From JBCBDX01 sp038529265 (GTDB taxonomy: Bacteria; Pseudomonadota; Alphaproteobacteria; Rhizobiales; Rhizobiaceae): a DNA stretch of 64,000 nt. The notes beneath the pieces are model-generated. The model was not told where the DNA came from. It saw only the letters and a list, made by a program, of their open reading frames with translations, and searched no databases. The translations under genes and the position numbers were made by a program. Positions 51,755 through 59,838 of the stretch are shown here, in pieces; positions within the stretch are counted from its first letter, which is position 1; every line of letters begins with the position of its first letter. The DNA lies in contig JBCBDX010000002.1 in NCBI GenBank assembly GCA_038529265.1, positions 186,001 to 250,000 of the forward strand, in the 5' to 3' direction.

Positions 51755-52726
51755 ATGGCCAAAGCGCGCGGGAAAATGCAAATTCTACTCTTCGGCGCGA
51801 CCGGCACGATTGGCCACGCGGTGCTCTCGGAGCTCATCACGCAAGGCCATGATCCGGTCTGCGTTGTTCGACCGGATAGTGCGGCGATACTGCCCGACGA
51901 TATCCATTCGATCAAAGCCGATGTAACCGACGCAGATGCCATGCGCGCGGTGTTTCAACACAGCACCTTCAATGCCGTCATTTCTTGCATGGCCTCGCGG
52001 TCCGGCGCGCCGATGGATGCATGGGCCATCGATCACCACGCTAACTCGCTAGCGCTGACGGGCGCGAAGTTCGCGGGCATCAAACAATTTGTTTTGCTCT
52101 CGGCCATTTGCGTGCAGAAGCCGCGCTTGGCGTTTCAACATGCCAAGCTGGCATTTGAACGTGAGCTGATCGACAGCGGCCTGACCTACTCGATTGTACG
52201 CCCGACCGCCTATTTCAAGTCCTTGTCCGGCCAGTTGGAGCGAGTGAAAGCGGGCAAACCATTTCTGGTGTTCGGTAATGGCATGCTCACGGCTTGCAAG
52301 CCGATCAGTGACCAAGACCTCGCTCGCTATATCGTTTCGTGCCTCGATGATCCGGCAAAGCGAAATCAGATTTTGCCCATTGGCGGCCCCGGCCCCGCCA
52401 TCACCCCGCTCGATCAAGCGGCCATGCTCTCCGGCTTGTTGGGCCACAAGATCAAAGTCCGCAAAGTGCCCATAGCCTTGATGAATGCCATTATTAGCGG
52501 CCTGTCACTCGCTGGCTGGTTCAGCACCAAGATGCGTGACAAAGCCGAATTCGCACGCACCGGCCACTATTATGCGACCGAAAGCATGCTGGTCTGGGAT
52601 GCGGCGGCGAAACGCTATAATTCAGATGCCACGCCCGAGTTTGGGGAAGATGCGCTCAAGGGATTTTACGCGCGCGTGCTAAGCGCTGCTGAAGCGGTGG
52701 ATTTAGGCGAGCATGGGGTGTTTTAA
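51755..52726 (+). CDS. BciA-like NAD(P)-dependent reductase (divinyl chlorophyllide 8-vinyl reductase family)
   Basis: A 323-residue atypical SDR. GATGTIG is at 14-20, then CMASRSGAPMDAWAIDHHA and the strongly BciA-like run FVLLSAICVQKPRLAFQ, TYSIVRPTAYFKSLSGQ, ACKPISDQDLA and LPIGGPGPAITPLDQA. BciA reduces the 8-vinyl group in bacteriochlorophyll synthesis. No other bch gene is present, so it may be a stray pathway gene or a paralogue with another substrate. Start candidates are a TTG at 51737 and ATGs at 51755 and 51776; 51755 is chosen without strong ribosome-binding support. It overlaps the convergent CoA-transferase gene by 4 bp. Confidence 0.75.
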   Translation: MAKARGKMQILLFGATGTIGHAVLSELITQGHDPVCVVRPDSAAILPDDIHSIKADVTDADAMRAVFQHSTFNAVISCMASRSGAPMDAWAIDHHANSLALTGAKFAGIKQFVLLSAICVQKPRLAFQHAKLAFERELIDSGLTYSIVRPTAYFKSLSGQLERVKAGKPFLVFGNGMLTACKPISDQDLARYIVSCLDDPAKRNQILPIGGPGPAITPLDQAAMLSGLLGHKIKVRKVPIALMNAIISGLSLAGWFSTKMRDKAEFARTGHYYATESMLVWDAAAKRYNSDATPEFGEDALKGFYARVLSAAEAVDLGEHGVF

Positions 52727-53349
52727 ACCACCGCCGCCTCGGTCGCGGCCCTCAACTCTTCTTCCGTCACCCCACCGGCCATCTCAACGATCTTCAAACC
52801 GCCCTCAACCACATCCAAAACACCCAGATTGGTGATGATGCGGTCGACAACGCCTGTACCCGTCAGCGGTAGCGTGCAGGCTTTCAAAAGCTTGGATTCG
52901 CCATGCTTGTTGGTGTGATCCATCACAACGACCACGCGGCCAACACCGGCCACCAAATCCATCGCACCGCCCATACCTTTAACGAGCTTGCCCGGGATCA
53001 TCCAGTTGGCAAGGTCACCATTTTCGGCCACTTCCATCGCGCCCAAGATTGCCATGGCGATCTTGCCACCACGGATCATGCCGAACGAGGTGGATGAATC
53101 AAAATAGGATGTCTCCGGCAGTTCAGTAATCGTCTGCTTGCCAGCATTGATCAGGTCCGGGTCCTCTTCCCCTTCATAAGGAAATGGCCCCATACCGAGC
53201 ATGCCATTTTCCGATTGCAGCATCACATTGACGCCTTCAGGGATGAAGTTAGGCACCAATGTCGGAATGCCGATACCGAGGTTCACATACGTACCGTCTT
53301 GAAGCTCTTTCGCCGCGCGCGCGGCCATCTGGTTACGATCCCAAGGCAT
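52723..53349 (-). CDS. scoB: 3-oxoacid CoA-transferase subunit B
   Basis: A 208-residue beta subunit. It shows GTYVNLGIGIPTLVPNF near the N-terminus and the catalytic glutamate in QSENGMLGMGP (about residue 50), then GGKIAMAILGAMEVAENGDLANWMIPG. With subunit A it moves CoA between succinyl-CoA and acetoacetate or similar acids. The start at 53349 (MPWDRN) has GGGAG about 8 nt upstream. The start codon overlaps the stop of a 39-codon leader that repeats this protein's own N-terminus, described separately. Confidence 0.93.
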   Translation of the reverse strand: MPWDRNQMAARAAKELQDGTYVNLGIGIPTLVPNFIPEGVNVMLQSENGMLGMGPFPYEGEEDPDLINAGKQTITELPETSYFDSSTSFGMIRGGKIAMAILGAMEVAENGDLANWMIPGKLVKGMGGAMDLVAGVGRVVVVMDHTNKHGESKLLKACTLPLTGTGVVDRIITNLGVLDVVEGGLKIVEMAGGVTEEELRAATEAAVV

Positions 53350-53468
53350 TATACTTCTCCCCGCGCGTGCATTTGTTTCTTGCCGAAAATCATATGCGAA
53401 AACCGGTTTCCACTTTTCGCTGATTTTCTCAGGCGCCCGGCCATTTGATTGCGATCCCAGCCAGCCAT
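53349..53468 (-). CDS. 39-codon leader ORF: second, truncated copy of the scoB start
   Basis: It starts 2 nt after the scoA stop and reads MAGWDRNQMAGRL before running into a palindromic repeat. It ends with TAA sharing its last A with the scoB ATG. The first 12 codons parallel scoB's MPWDRNQMAAR, with changes mainly at third positions. The simplest reading is that this is the ancestral scoB start, cut off by the repeat, with translation re-started by coupling at 53349. Whether the peptide itself matters is unknown. Confidence 0.55.
   Translation of the reverse strand: MAGWDRNQMAGRLRKSAKSGNRFSHMIFGKKQMHARGEV
53385..53428. repeat. Palindromic intergenic repeat element (REP/MITE-like)
   Basis: A 44-bp nested palindrome: GAAAATCA (53385-53392) with TGATTTTC (53421-53428), and GCGAAAA (53396-53402) with TTTTCGC (53414-53420), loop CCGGTTTCCAC. 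The GAAAACCGGTTTCC-type core is like short repeats I recall from many Rhizobiales intergenic regions. Only one copy is seen in this window. Confidence 0.6.
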
Positions 53469-53470
53469 GA

Positions 53471-54175
53471 TTACGCCCCCTCTTTCTGGCGAACGGTGCG
53501 CTGTTCGATCCGCTTTTCATGTTCACCCTGAATCAGGCGGTGCACGTAAATACCCGGCAGATGAATATGGTCTGGATCAAGCGAGCCAACAGGCACAATC
53601 TCTTCGACTTCCATGACGCAGACCTTGCCGCACATGGCCGCTGGCGGATTGAAGTTGCGCGCCGTCTTGCGGAATATGCAATTGCCGGTCTCGTCTGCCT
53701 TCCATGCCTTCACGATGGAAAGGTCAGCAAAAATGCCCTCTTCCATGATGTAGGTCTCACCATTGAAGTCCTTGTGATCCTTGCCTTCAGCGATCACCGT
53801 GCCAACGCCGGTCTTGGTGTAAAAGCCGGGAATGCCACAGCCACCTGCGCGCATGCGCTCGGCCAGCGTGCCCTGTGGATTGAATTCAAGTTCCAACTCG
53901 CCGGACAAATACTGCCGCATGAACTCGGCATTTTCACCCACATAGGAAGACATCATTTTCTTGATCTGACGTGTGTCGAGCAGTTTGCCGAGACCAAATG
54001 AATCAACGCCAGCGTTGTTGGATGCAACAGTCAGTTCCTTAGCGCCGCTCTCAACAATCGCATCGATCAAAAGTTCTGGAATGCCGCAAAGGCCAAACCC
54101 GCCAGCAGCGATCAGCATGCCGTCGCTTAAAAGCCCGTCCAAGGCAGCCTTGGCGTCAGGGTAGATCTTATTCAT
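53471..54175 (-). CDS. scoA: 3-oxoacid CoA-transferase subunit A
   Basis: A 234-residue alpha subunit. It shows DGMLIAAGGFGLCGIPELLI near the N-terminus, the AGVDSFGLGKLL loop, GGCGIPGFYTKTGVGT around residues 111-126, and CGKVCVMEVEEIVPVGSLDPD. With ScoB it forms the SCOT-like enzyme for ketone-body or branched-acid catabolism. It leads the operon; the first in-frame ATG downstream is the 39-codon leader 2 nt later. Confidence 0.94.
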   Translation of the reverse strand: MNKIYPDAKAALDGLLSDGMLIAAGGFGLCGIPELLIDAIVESGAKELTVASNNAGVDSFGLGKLLDTRQIKKMMSSYVGENAEFMRQYLSGELELEFNPQGTLAERMRAGGCGIPGFYTKTGVGTVIAEGKDHKDFNGETYIMEEGIFADLSIVKAWKADETGNCIFRKTARNFNPPAAMCGKVCVMEVEEIVPVGSLDPDHIHLPGIYVHRLIQGEHEKRIEQRTVRQKEGA

Positions 54176-54261
54176 GGGAGCTCCGATTGAAAACCAATCA
54201 CACAGAATTCGTAATGTTCTCTTACGTCAAAAAACTGACGTGGAGCAAGTTAGACCAGCGT

Positions 54262-55359
54262 TCAAAGACGCATAATCATAAGCGAAGCTTGGTCCACAAA
54301 AACTGTGTCTGTACCCTGTTCGATACGCGCAACAACGCGCACCGCATCGCCTGCGTGCAAGTCAAGAAGGCCGGTCCAAGCAGCCGCTGTCCCGCCTCTA
54401 CCTGCAATACGGTTGTACATTCGCATCTGACTGCCAGAAACATTTGACCATGAAGTGCCATCGAAGGTTTGAACAATAACCACCGAATCCGTACGAGCGG
54501 AGCCGGCGCTAACTTCGGTAGAAACGGCATAAGAGATCATATGCAGGCCAGCACGACCGATCGCACACTCGCCAAGTAATGGATCCCAAGTTAGGTCGGT
54601 ACCATTCATTGCGTGCGAACCATCCCAATTGGAAATGGCAACATCGGAGGGCGTCAACTCCTGCGTGGTTGCGCCTTTAAAGACTTGCGCATGTTGTGTC
54701 GCCAATCCGGCTGGCAAAGAGACCTTGCCGCTGGTTGAATCAAATCGCATCGCGTCCGTCCACGCAGCACCGTCTGATGACACCTTGAACGTCAAGTCGG
54801 TGCCCGCCGTCAGTCCAACTTCCGCTTTGCCTGTCCAATTATCCGCAAACATCAACGAAGCGGTGTTGCTGCTCGCTGCCATGTTGAGAGTAAAGCGCAT
54901 GTCACCGGTGCCAGGCGTCACATCATCATGACTAAAGAAAACTGCATCTGACTTGACGGCTAATCGATTGCTGGCGTCAGCTTGTGTATTGATGCCCAAT
55001 TGAGATGTCTGAGAACCGATTGCAGTCCATTGCGAACCGTCAAAGACGAGCAGGCTCCGGACATCCAATGCGTAAACCACCCAACCGGCAAGCGGCGCAT
55101 AGAACATCCAGGCCCCGTCCTGCCAAGCTGCGATTTCCAGATCATGGCCAGACCAGTCACCGGTTGCGGAATTAGCCACCAGATAGCGCGCGCCAGTGCC
55201 GGGACTTGATGGAGGCTCTTCCAGATCAACCTGCTCGATGGCAACGCTGACAAGAGCATCAATCATCCGCAATGCTTCATTGTGAGTGATGTGCTTTTGT
55301 GCCTGATTGGCCATGATATATGGCAGTTGCAGGTTTTCAGTGTATTCAAAGTCAGCCAT
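54262..55359 (-). CDS. DUF2793 domain protein with C1q-like C-terminal domain
   Basis: A 365-residue protein. The first 95 residues (NLQLPYIMANQAQKHITHNEALR, then WQDGAWMFYAPLAGW) are DUF2793, a module common in phage and gene-transfer-agent tail or baseplate proteins of alphaproteobacteria. The last 125 residues (GLHMISYAVSTEV to QASLMIMRL) look like a C1q/TNF-type jelly roll. The middle is beta-rich and may be a trimeric shaft. It stands alone beside tRNA-Thr with no other phage gene. GAGGG lies about 9 nt before the ATG at 55359. It is probably a receptor-binding or surface-adhesion protein; its system is unknown. Confidence 0.75.
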   Translation of the reverse strand: MADFEYTENLQLPYIMANQAQKHITHNEALRMIDALVSVAIEQVDLEEPPSSPGTGARYLVANSATGDWSGHDLEIAAWQDGAWMFYAPLAGWVVYALDVRSLLVFDGSQWTAIGSQTSQLGINTQADASNRLAVKSDAVFFSHDDVTPGTGDMRFTLNMAASSNTASLMFADNWTGKAEVGLTAGTDLTFKVSSDGAAWTDAMRFDSTSGKVSLPAGLATQHAQVFKGATTQELTPSDVAISNWDGSHAMNGTDLTWDPLLGECAIGRAGLHMISYAVSTEVSAGSARTDSVVIVQTFDGTSWSNVSGSQMRMYNRIAGRGGTAAAWTGLLDLHAGDAVRVVARIEQGTDTVFVDQASLMIMRL

Positions 55360-55474
55360 CGCCAATGCCCTCTGTTCTACGGGCAGGCTACCAAGCAAGG
55401 CTAAACGGTCGATAAGTTTCAACGCCATCATTCAAGTATGATGGCAGCGATAACACGTATTGCGGCGGGATACA

Positions 55475-55550
55475 TGGTGCCCCCACACGGACTCGAACCG
55501 CGGACCTACTGATTACAAATCAGTTGCTCTACCAACTGAGCTATAGGGGC
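55475..55550 (-). tRNA. tRNA-Thr (anticodon UGU)
   Basis: A 76-nt cloverleaf on the minus strand: acceptor GCCCCTA with TGGGGGC, D-loop AGCTCAGTTGGTAGAGC, anticodon stem ACTGA/TCAGT with loop TTTGTAA (anticodon TGT), T-loop GGTTCGAGTCC, and encoded CCA at the 3' end. The anticodon reads threonine ACA/ACG codons. Confidence 0.97.
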
Positions 55551-55664
55551 TCGGAAGCGCAATTAGCATAAAATACGCGCGTGTAAACGGCTTTGGTGCA
55601 CCTTTGCTTAATCGGTTCACAGCCATTAGAGGTTTTTTAGCGTTTCGTTTGGCCACGGTTCTGA

Positions 55665-56438
55665 ATGATGAGTGAACAGCCTAAAATCTGCTTTTTGTCC
55701 TCCGACGCTGAGCACGCACGGCAATCGGCACGTGATCTGGCTGCCCGCTATGGCAACAATGCGCCTGCGGACGCCGATATCATCGTTGCACTGGGTGGCG
55801 ACGGTTTCATGCTTCAAACCATTCAGCAATTCATGAACACGCGCAAACCGATCTATGGCATGAACCGTGGTACAGTCGGCTTTCTCATGAATGAATATAG
55901 CGAAGACGATCTGCTTGAGCGTATTGCTGATGCTCAAACCGAACTGATCCGTCCGCTTAAAATGCATGCCATTGATCGCGATGGCAAAGAAACAAATGCG
56001 CTCGCAATCAATGAAGTTTCGCTCTTTCGCCAAAGCTATCAGGCCGCACGGCTTCAGATCGAGGTTGATGACAAAGTTCGCCTCGCGGATCTTGTTTGTG
56101 ACGGTGTCATGGTGGCGACGCCAGCCGGGTCCACGGCCTATAATCTTTCGGCGCAGGGACCGATTATCCCGATTGATGCCCCTCTCCTTGCCCTGACACC
56201 CGTGAGCCCATTTCGCCCGCGCCGTTGGCGTGGCGCGCTGCTGCCCAAGCGCGTCAAAGTAACCATTACAGTTTTGGAAGATGAGAAGCGGCCGGTGAAC
56301 GCTGTAGCGGACCATACTGAAGTGAAGTCAGTCGCCCGTGTCGACATTTGGGAAAGCCGCGAAGACATGGGCAAAGTGCTTTTTGATGCAAGCCATTCCT
56401 GGGACGAGCGTATTCTCAACGAACAGTTCAAATACTGA
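55665..56438 (+). CDS. nadK: NAD kinase
   Basis: A 257-residue cytosolic enzyme that phosphorylates NAD to NADP. It shows ALGGDGFML with the GGDG motif at 44-47, GMNRGTVGFLMNE at about 66-78 and DGVMVATPAGSTAYNLSAQGPI, the conserved phosphate/NAD-binding run. Length matches the short alphaproteobacterial form. Two ATGs stand side by side at the start. A weak hairpin follows the stop. Confidence 0.94.
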   Translation: MMSEQPKICFLSSDAEHARQSARDLAARYGNNAPADADIIVALGGDGFMLQTIQQFMNTRKPIYGMNRGTVGFLMNEYSEDDLLERIADAQTELIRPLKMHAIDRDGKETNALAINEVSLFRQSYQAARLQIEVDDKVRLADLVCDGVMVATPAGSTAYNLSAQGPIIPIDAPLLALTPVSPFRPRRWRGALLPKRVKVTITVLEDEKRPVNAVADHTEVKSVARVDIWESREDMGKVLFDASHSWDERILNEQFKY

Positions 56439-56445
56439 ACGAAAG

Positions 56446-56470
56446 AGCCGCCCACATGATGCGGGCGACT
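56446..56470. terminator. Possible terminator between nadK and the fasciclin gene
   Basis: AGCCGCCC (56446-56453) pairs with GGGCGACT (56463-56470), one mismatch, around a 9-nt loop, between two convergent genes. Flanking T tracts are short on both strands, so it is only a candidate. Confidence 0.4.
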
Positions 56471-56494
56471 TTGCAAATCACTCTTTGAGCAAAC

Positions 56495-56983
56495 TTACAT
56501 GGCTGCTTTCGGCAGGATCACTTTATCAATGACGTGGATGACGCCATTGGACGTTTCGATATCCGCAGTGACCACGTTTGCATCGTTGACCATCACGCCA
56601 TTGTCCAGATCGATGGTGATTTCTTCACCTTGAACAGTTGCCGCCATCATGTCGTCGGACAGGTCTGTCGACATAACTTTTCCCGGCACAACATGGTATG
56701 TCAGTACTGCAGTGAGTGTATCGATGTTTTCAGGCTTCAGCAGTTCTTCAACTGTAGAACCGATTTCCGCGAACGCATCATCTGTTGGTGCGAAAACCGT
56801 AAATGGACCGTCACCTTTAAGTGTGTCGACCAGACCGGCAGCTTGAACAGCAGCCACCAATGTCTCAAAATCGCTGTTGCCAGCGGCTGTGTCGACAATG
56901 TCTTTCTTATCCATTGCGAATGCTGAGCCAGCTACGAGTGCAGAAATGGCCGCGCCAGCAAGTGCAGACTTGAGAAGTTTCAT
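56495..56983 (-). CDS. Fasciclin (FAS1) domain secreted protein
   Basis: A 162-residue protein: signal peptide (MKLLKSALAG to GSAFA, cleavage near residue 23) and one FAS1 domain with DTAAGNSDFETLVAAVQAAGL, GPFTVFAPTDDAFAEI and LTYHVVPGKVMSTDL, ending in GVIHVIDKVILP. Such single-domain proteins are secreted or periplasmic and often mediate adhesion or matrix contacts. AAGGAG is 8 nt before the ATG at 56983. It could contribute to surface attachment together with the exopolysaccharide, but nothing in the sequence links them. Confidence 0.92.
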   Translation of the reverse strand: MKLLKSALAGAAISALVAGSAFAMDKKDIVDTAAGNSDFETLVAAVQAAGLVDTLKGDGPFTVFAPTDDAFAEIGSTVEELLKPENIDTLTAVLTYHVVPGKVMSTDLSDDMMAATVQGEEITIDLDNGVMVNDANVVTADIETSNGVIHVIDKVILPKAAM

Positions 56984-57246
56984 GAATTTGCTCCTTGAAG
57001 TAGTCTTCAATTTGGGAATTGCGCTGACTTTGATGTCAGCATTCCTTCTACGCGGCATGTTCGCTACGGTTCAGTTGATTTTGTTCAAGTAAAGTTGAGG
57101 AACAAATCCTGAATTATGGCTGGAAAATCACAATTGGTGCCACATGCGGCAAATTAAGCAAAAAACACTGCAATAACCGACGTCAACTTGACATTTTCAA
57201 GGCCAACACGTACCGCACGACTACAAGCGTCGCTCGATGGGAGCGC

Positions 57247-58653
57247 ATGCATCGCGAGCACTGCGACAGGTTTTCATTGGTTACTTTTGCTGAGCTTCCT
57301 TTGTCACCCAAGGTGATCAAAGCTGTAGACGAAGCGGGCTATACGAGCCCCACTGCCATTCAAGAGGCTGCTATCCCGCATGTGGTTGCAGGCAAAGATG
57401 TTCTGGGCATTGCTCAGACGGGCACAGGTAAGACCGCTTCCTTTGTCTTGCCCATGATCACGCGCCTGGAAAAGGGGCGCGCCCGCGCACGCATGCCACG
57501 CACATTGATCCTGGAACCCACTCGCGAGCTGGCCGCTCAAGTCGATGAGAACTTCCAGAAATATGGCAAGAACCACAAGCTGAGCGTTGCGCTTCTCATT
57601 GGGGGTGTTTCCTTTGAAGAACAAGATCGCAAGCTGGAACGTGGCGCTGATGTTTTGATTGCCACACCGGGTCGACTCCTCGATCACTCGGAACGCGGCA
57701 AACTTCTTCTCAACGGCGTTGATATTCTGGTCATAGATGAAGCCGATCGCATGCTCGATATGGGCTTCATCCCGGACATTGAACGTATCGCAAAATTGAT
57801 ACCGTTTACGCGACAAACCCTTTTCTTTTCGGCTACCATGCCGCCGGAAATTACCAAGCTCGCTGATCAGTTTCTTCAAGCACCAGTGCGCATAGAAGTA
57901 GCACGCGCCTCGTCTACGGCTACGACTGTTGAGCAACGGATCGCGTGGTGCGGATCGAAAGATTATGAGAAGCGAGATGTGCTGCGTCAGATTATCCGCG
58001 CGCAGGATGATTTGAAAAACGGGATTATATTCTGCAATCGCAAGCGCGATGTTTCTCAACTTTATCGCAGCTTGGAAAAACACGGATTTTCCGCAGGCGC
58101 GCTTCACGGCGATATGGATCAGCGGTCCCGCATGATGATGCTGGACGGGTTCCGCAACAACAAAATCCAACTGCTTGTTGCATCTGATGTCGCGGCTCGC
58201 GGTCTGGATATTCCCGATGTGAGCCATGTGTTCAATTTTGATGTGCCAATCCATGCTGAAGACTATGTGCATCGCATCGGACGTACAGGCCGTGCTGGCC
58301 GTTCGGGCAAGGCATTTACGTTGGTCGATAAGGCTACGTCAAAGTATCTTGATGCCGTTCAAAAGCTGATCGATAAGACAATTGAGCCACTGGAAAGCTT
58401 TGCCGCAGCTCCTGTTGCTGGCGATGATGATCGCCAAGAGAGCAAGAAGCGTTCGCGCAAACCGCGTCGTGATAAGATCAAGCAGCAGAACGCTGAAAAT
58501 GCTTTAACGGCTGCCAATGACGACAAAGTGGATGACGAGCCTTTGGAGCCCAACGAGACGCGGGCCAGAAGAGCAAATGGTCGCGACAGGCAACCTGACA
58601 TGCCGATGGGATTTGGCGACGAAATCCCGGCTTTTATGCTGATCGGCCGCTGA
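57247..58653 (+). CDS. DEAD-box RNA helicase, RhlE-like
   Basis: A 468-residue helicase with all core motifs: Q motif TSPTAIQEAAIP, AQTGTGKT (motif I), PTRELA (Ia), TPGRLLD (Ib), DEAD (II), SAT (III), then ARGLDIPDVSHVFNFDVP and HRIGRTGRAG (V-VI). A basic/acidic tail from about residue 395 is the usual RhlE-type variable extension. It remodels structured RNA, probably in ribosome assembly or mRNA decay. The ATG at 57247 follows GGGAG closely. It ends 1 bp before the convergent TfoX gene stop. Confidence 0.92.
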   Translation: MHREHCDRFSLVTFAELPLSPKVIKAVDEAGYTSPTAIQEAAIPHVVAGKDVLGIAQTGTGKTASFVLPMITRLEKGRARARMPRTLILEPTRELAAQVDENFQKYGKNHKLSVALLIGGVSFEEQDRKLERGADVLIATPGRLLDHSERGKLLLNGVDILVIDEADRMLDMGFIPDIERIAKLIPFTRQTLFFSATMPPEITKLADQFLQAPVRIEVARASSTATTVEQRIAWCGSKDYEKRDVLRQIIRAQDDLKNGIIFCNRKRDVSQLYRSLEKHGFSAGALHGDMDQRSRMMMLDGFRNNKIQLLVASDVAARGLDIPDVSHVFNFDVPIHAEDYVHRIGRTGRAGRSGKAFTLVDKATSKYLDAVQKLIDKTIEPLESFAAAPVAGDDDRQESKKRSRKPRRDKIKQQNAENALTAANDDKVDDEPLEPNETRARRANGRDRQPDMPMGFGDEIPAFMLIGR

Positions 58654-58654
58654 C

Positions 58655-58981
58655 CTACTTTTCACTGCTACGTATTGCTGCGTCTAGCGCCATTTGTGCC
58701 CACACGGCCATTTCATCAGGATCATGCAGTGCGCTTTCGGGCACCTGCCAATAGGGCATGTAACTAGCTTTGTCAGTTTTGGGGTTTTTGTAAGCCCAGC
58801 GCTCCATGCCGACTGCTTCATATTGGACGGAACAAAGGTCATCTCCCTTGACCATCAGACGGTCTGCTTGCAAAGCGGCAATAATTATGCCGTCGACATA
58901 GATGCCCTGCCCGCCAAACATGCGTTTAATGGAGATCGGACCTACGCTGGCAAAGAGGTCACGAAGGAACGCGTCATCCAT
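58655..58981 (-). CDS. TfoX N-terminal domain protein
   Basis: A 108-residue protein consisting of a single TfoX-N domain: FLRDLFASVGPISIKRMFGGQGIYVDG, then YEAVGMERWAYKNPKTDKASYMPYW. The C-terminal TfoX domain of competence regulators is missing, so it is unlikely to be a full Sxy/TfoX. The role of stand-alone TfoX-N proteins is not known. It lies 7 nt after the cytochrome c' stop at the end of the suf operon. The start at 58981 (MDDAF) is preferred over an upstream frame inside the neighbour. Confidence 0.8.
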   Translation of the reverse strand: MDDAFLRDLFASVGPISIKRMFGGQGIYVDGIIIAALQADRLMVKGDDLCSVQYEAVGMERWAYKNPKTDKASYMPYWQVPESALHDPDEMAVWAQMALDAAIRSSEK

Positions 58982-58988
58982 AGCAGGG

Positions 58989-59453
58989 TCAGTTTTTAAC
59001 GCGGTAGTCGCGATGACATGCACCGCAAGTGTCGCCTAGCGTTTTGAAACGGGCTACGATGACTTCCGGTTTCGCCTGATCCAAAGCTGCCTGTTCCAGT
59101 TGGCGGGCAGCGGCCTCCATGTCGCGTGAAAGGCGTGTGAAATCGTCAAACTGATCCCAGATAAGCGCGGCTGCCTCTGTGGGATGAGACAAATCTCTTT
59201 GGCGAAACTCAGTCGGCACTCGCGCCGAATGGCCCTCAATCCGATTTGCAGCTGCACCGATCAAGCCATAGCGCAGTTGTTTGTTTCGCAGTGTCGTTGA
59301 GATCGCCTTCATATCGTTAGCGATGGACTTCATGGAGTCCATTCGAGCTTTCACAGCGCCAGTTGCGCCGGAATGGGCGAATGCCAGCGATGCGATACTT
59401 GCCGTAACAAGAGCAATTGCGGCCATCAGCGTGGCGGATCTGGCAGGCTTCAT
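58989..59453 (-). CDS. Cytochrome c' / c-556 family protein
   Basis: A 154-residue protein: signal peptide (AIALVTASIASLAFA, cleavage near residue 26), a four-helix bundle, and a single C-terminal haem-binding CGACH (C143, C146, H147), the c' layout. Met or another helix-1 residue usually provides the sixth site. Such cytochromes bind NO or carry electrons in the periplasm. The ATG lies 1 nt after the sufA stop (TGATATG), so it is translationally tied to the suf operon. Confidence 0.88.
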   Translation of the reverse strand: MKPARSATLMAAIALVTASIASLAFAHSGATGAVKARMDSMKSIANDMKAISTTLRNKQLRYGLIGAAANRIEGHSARVPTEFRQRDLSHPTEAAALIWDQFDDFTRLSRDMEAAARQLEQAALDQAKPEVIVARFKTLGDTCGACHRDYRVKN

Positions 59454-59454
59454 A

Positions 59455-59838
59455 TCAAATCGCGCCGCGTGCTTCGGCCAATTCTTTCAAATCAGCTGGC
59501 CTAAGTTCAACCGATTCACCACAGCCGCAGGCAGATGATTGGTTCGGGTTGTTGAACACAAAACCCGTGCGCAGCTTAGTTACTTCGAAATCCATTTGCG
59601 TGCCGAGAAGATAAAGCATCGCGGAGGGATCGACCCACAAGTGGGAGCCATTGTGCTCAATGTGATCATCTTTGGGGTCAGGTTCGGTCACCAAGTCGAC
59701 CGTATATTCCATGCCCGCGCAACCACCTTTTTTGATGGAAACCCGCACACCCTTGGCGCCCGCATCCGCTTTGGTGGCAACGATTTCGTTCACCCGATGT
59801 GCAGCGGCATCTGTCATTGTCATGATTGCAAAAGCCAT
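59455..59838 (-). CDS. sufA: Fe-S cluster assembly scaffold/carrier SufA (HesB/IscA family)
   Basis: A 127-residue A-type carrier. It shows VSIKKGGCAGMEYTVDL (first cysteine) and the C-terminal SSACGCGES pair, the three cysteines that hold or transfer the cluster. The ATG at 59838 shares its A with the stop of the upstream SufT-like gene (TGATG). It delivers 2Fe-2S or 4Fe-4S clusters made by SufBCD to apo-proteins. Confidence 0.9.
   Translation of the reverse strand: MAFAIMTMTDAAAHRVNEIVATKADAGAKGVRVSIKKGGCAGMEYTVDLVTEPDPKDDHIEHNGSHLWVDPSAMLYLLGTQMDFEVTKLRTGFVFNNPNQSSACGCGESVELRPADLKELAEARGAI

Noticed and set aside
54262..55359. Prophage remnant
   Set aside because: No integrase, capsid, terminase or att repeat is visible; only one phage-like domain is present.
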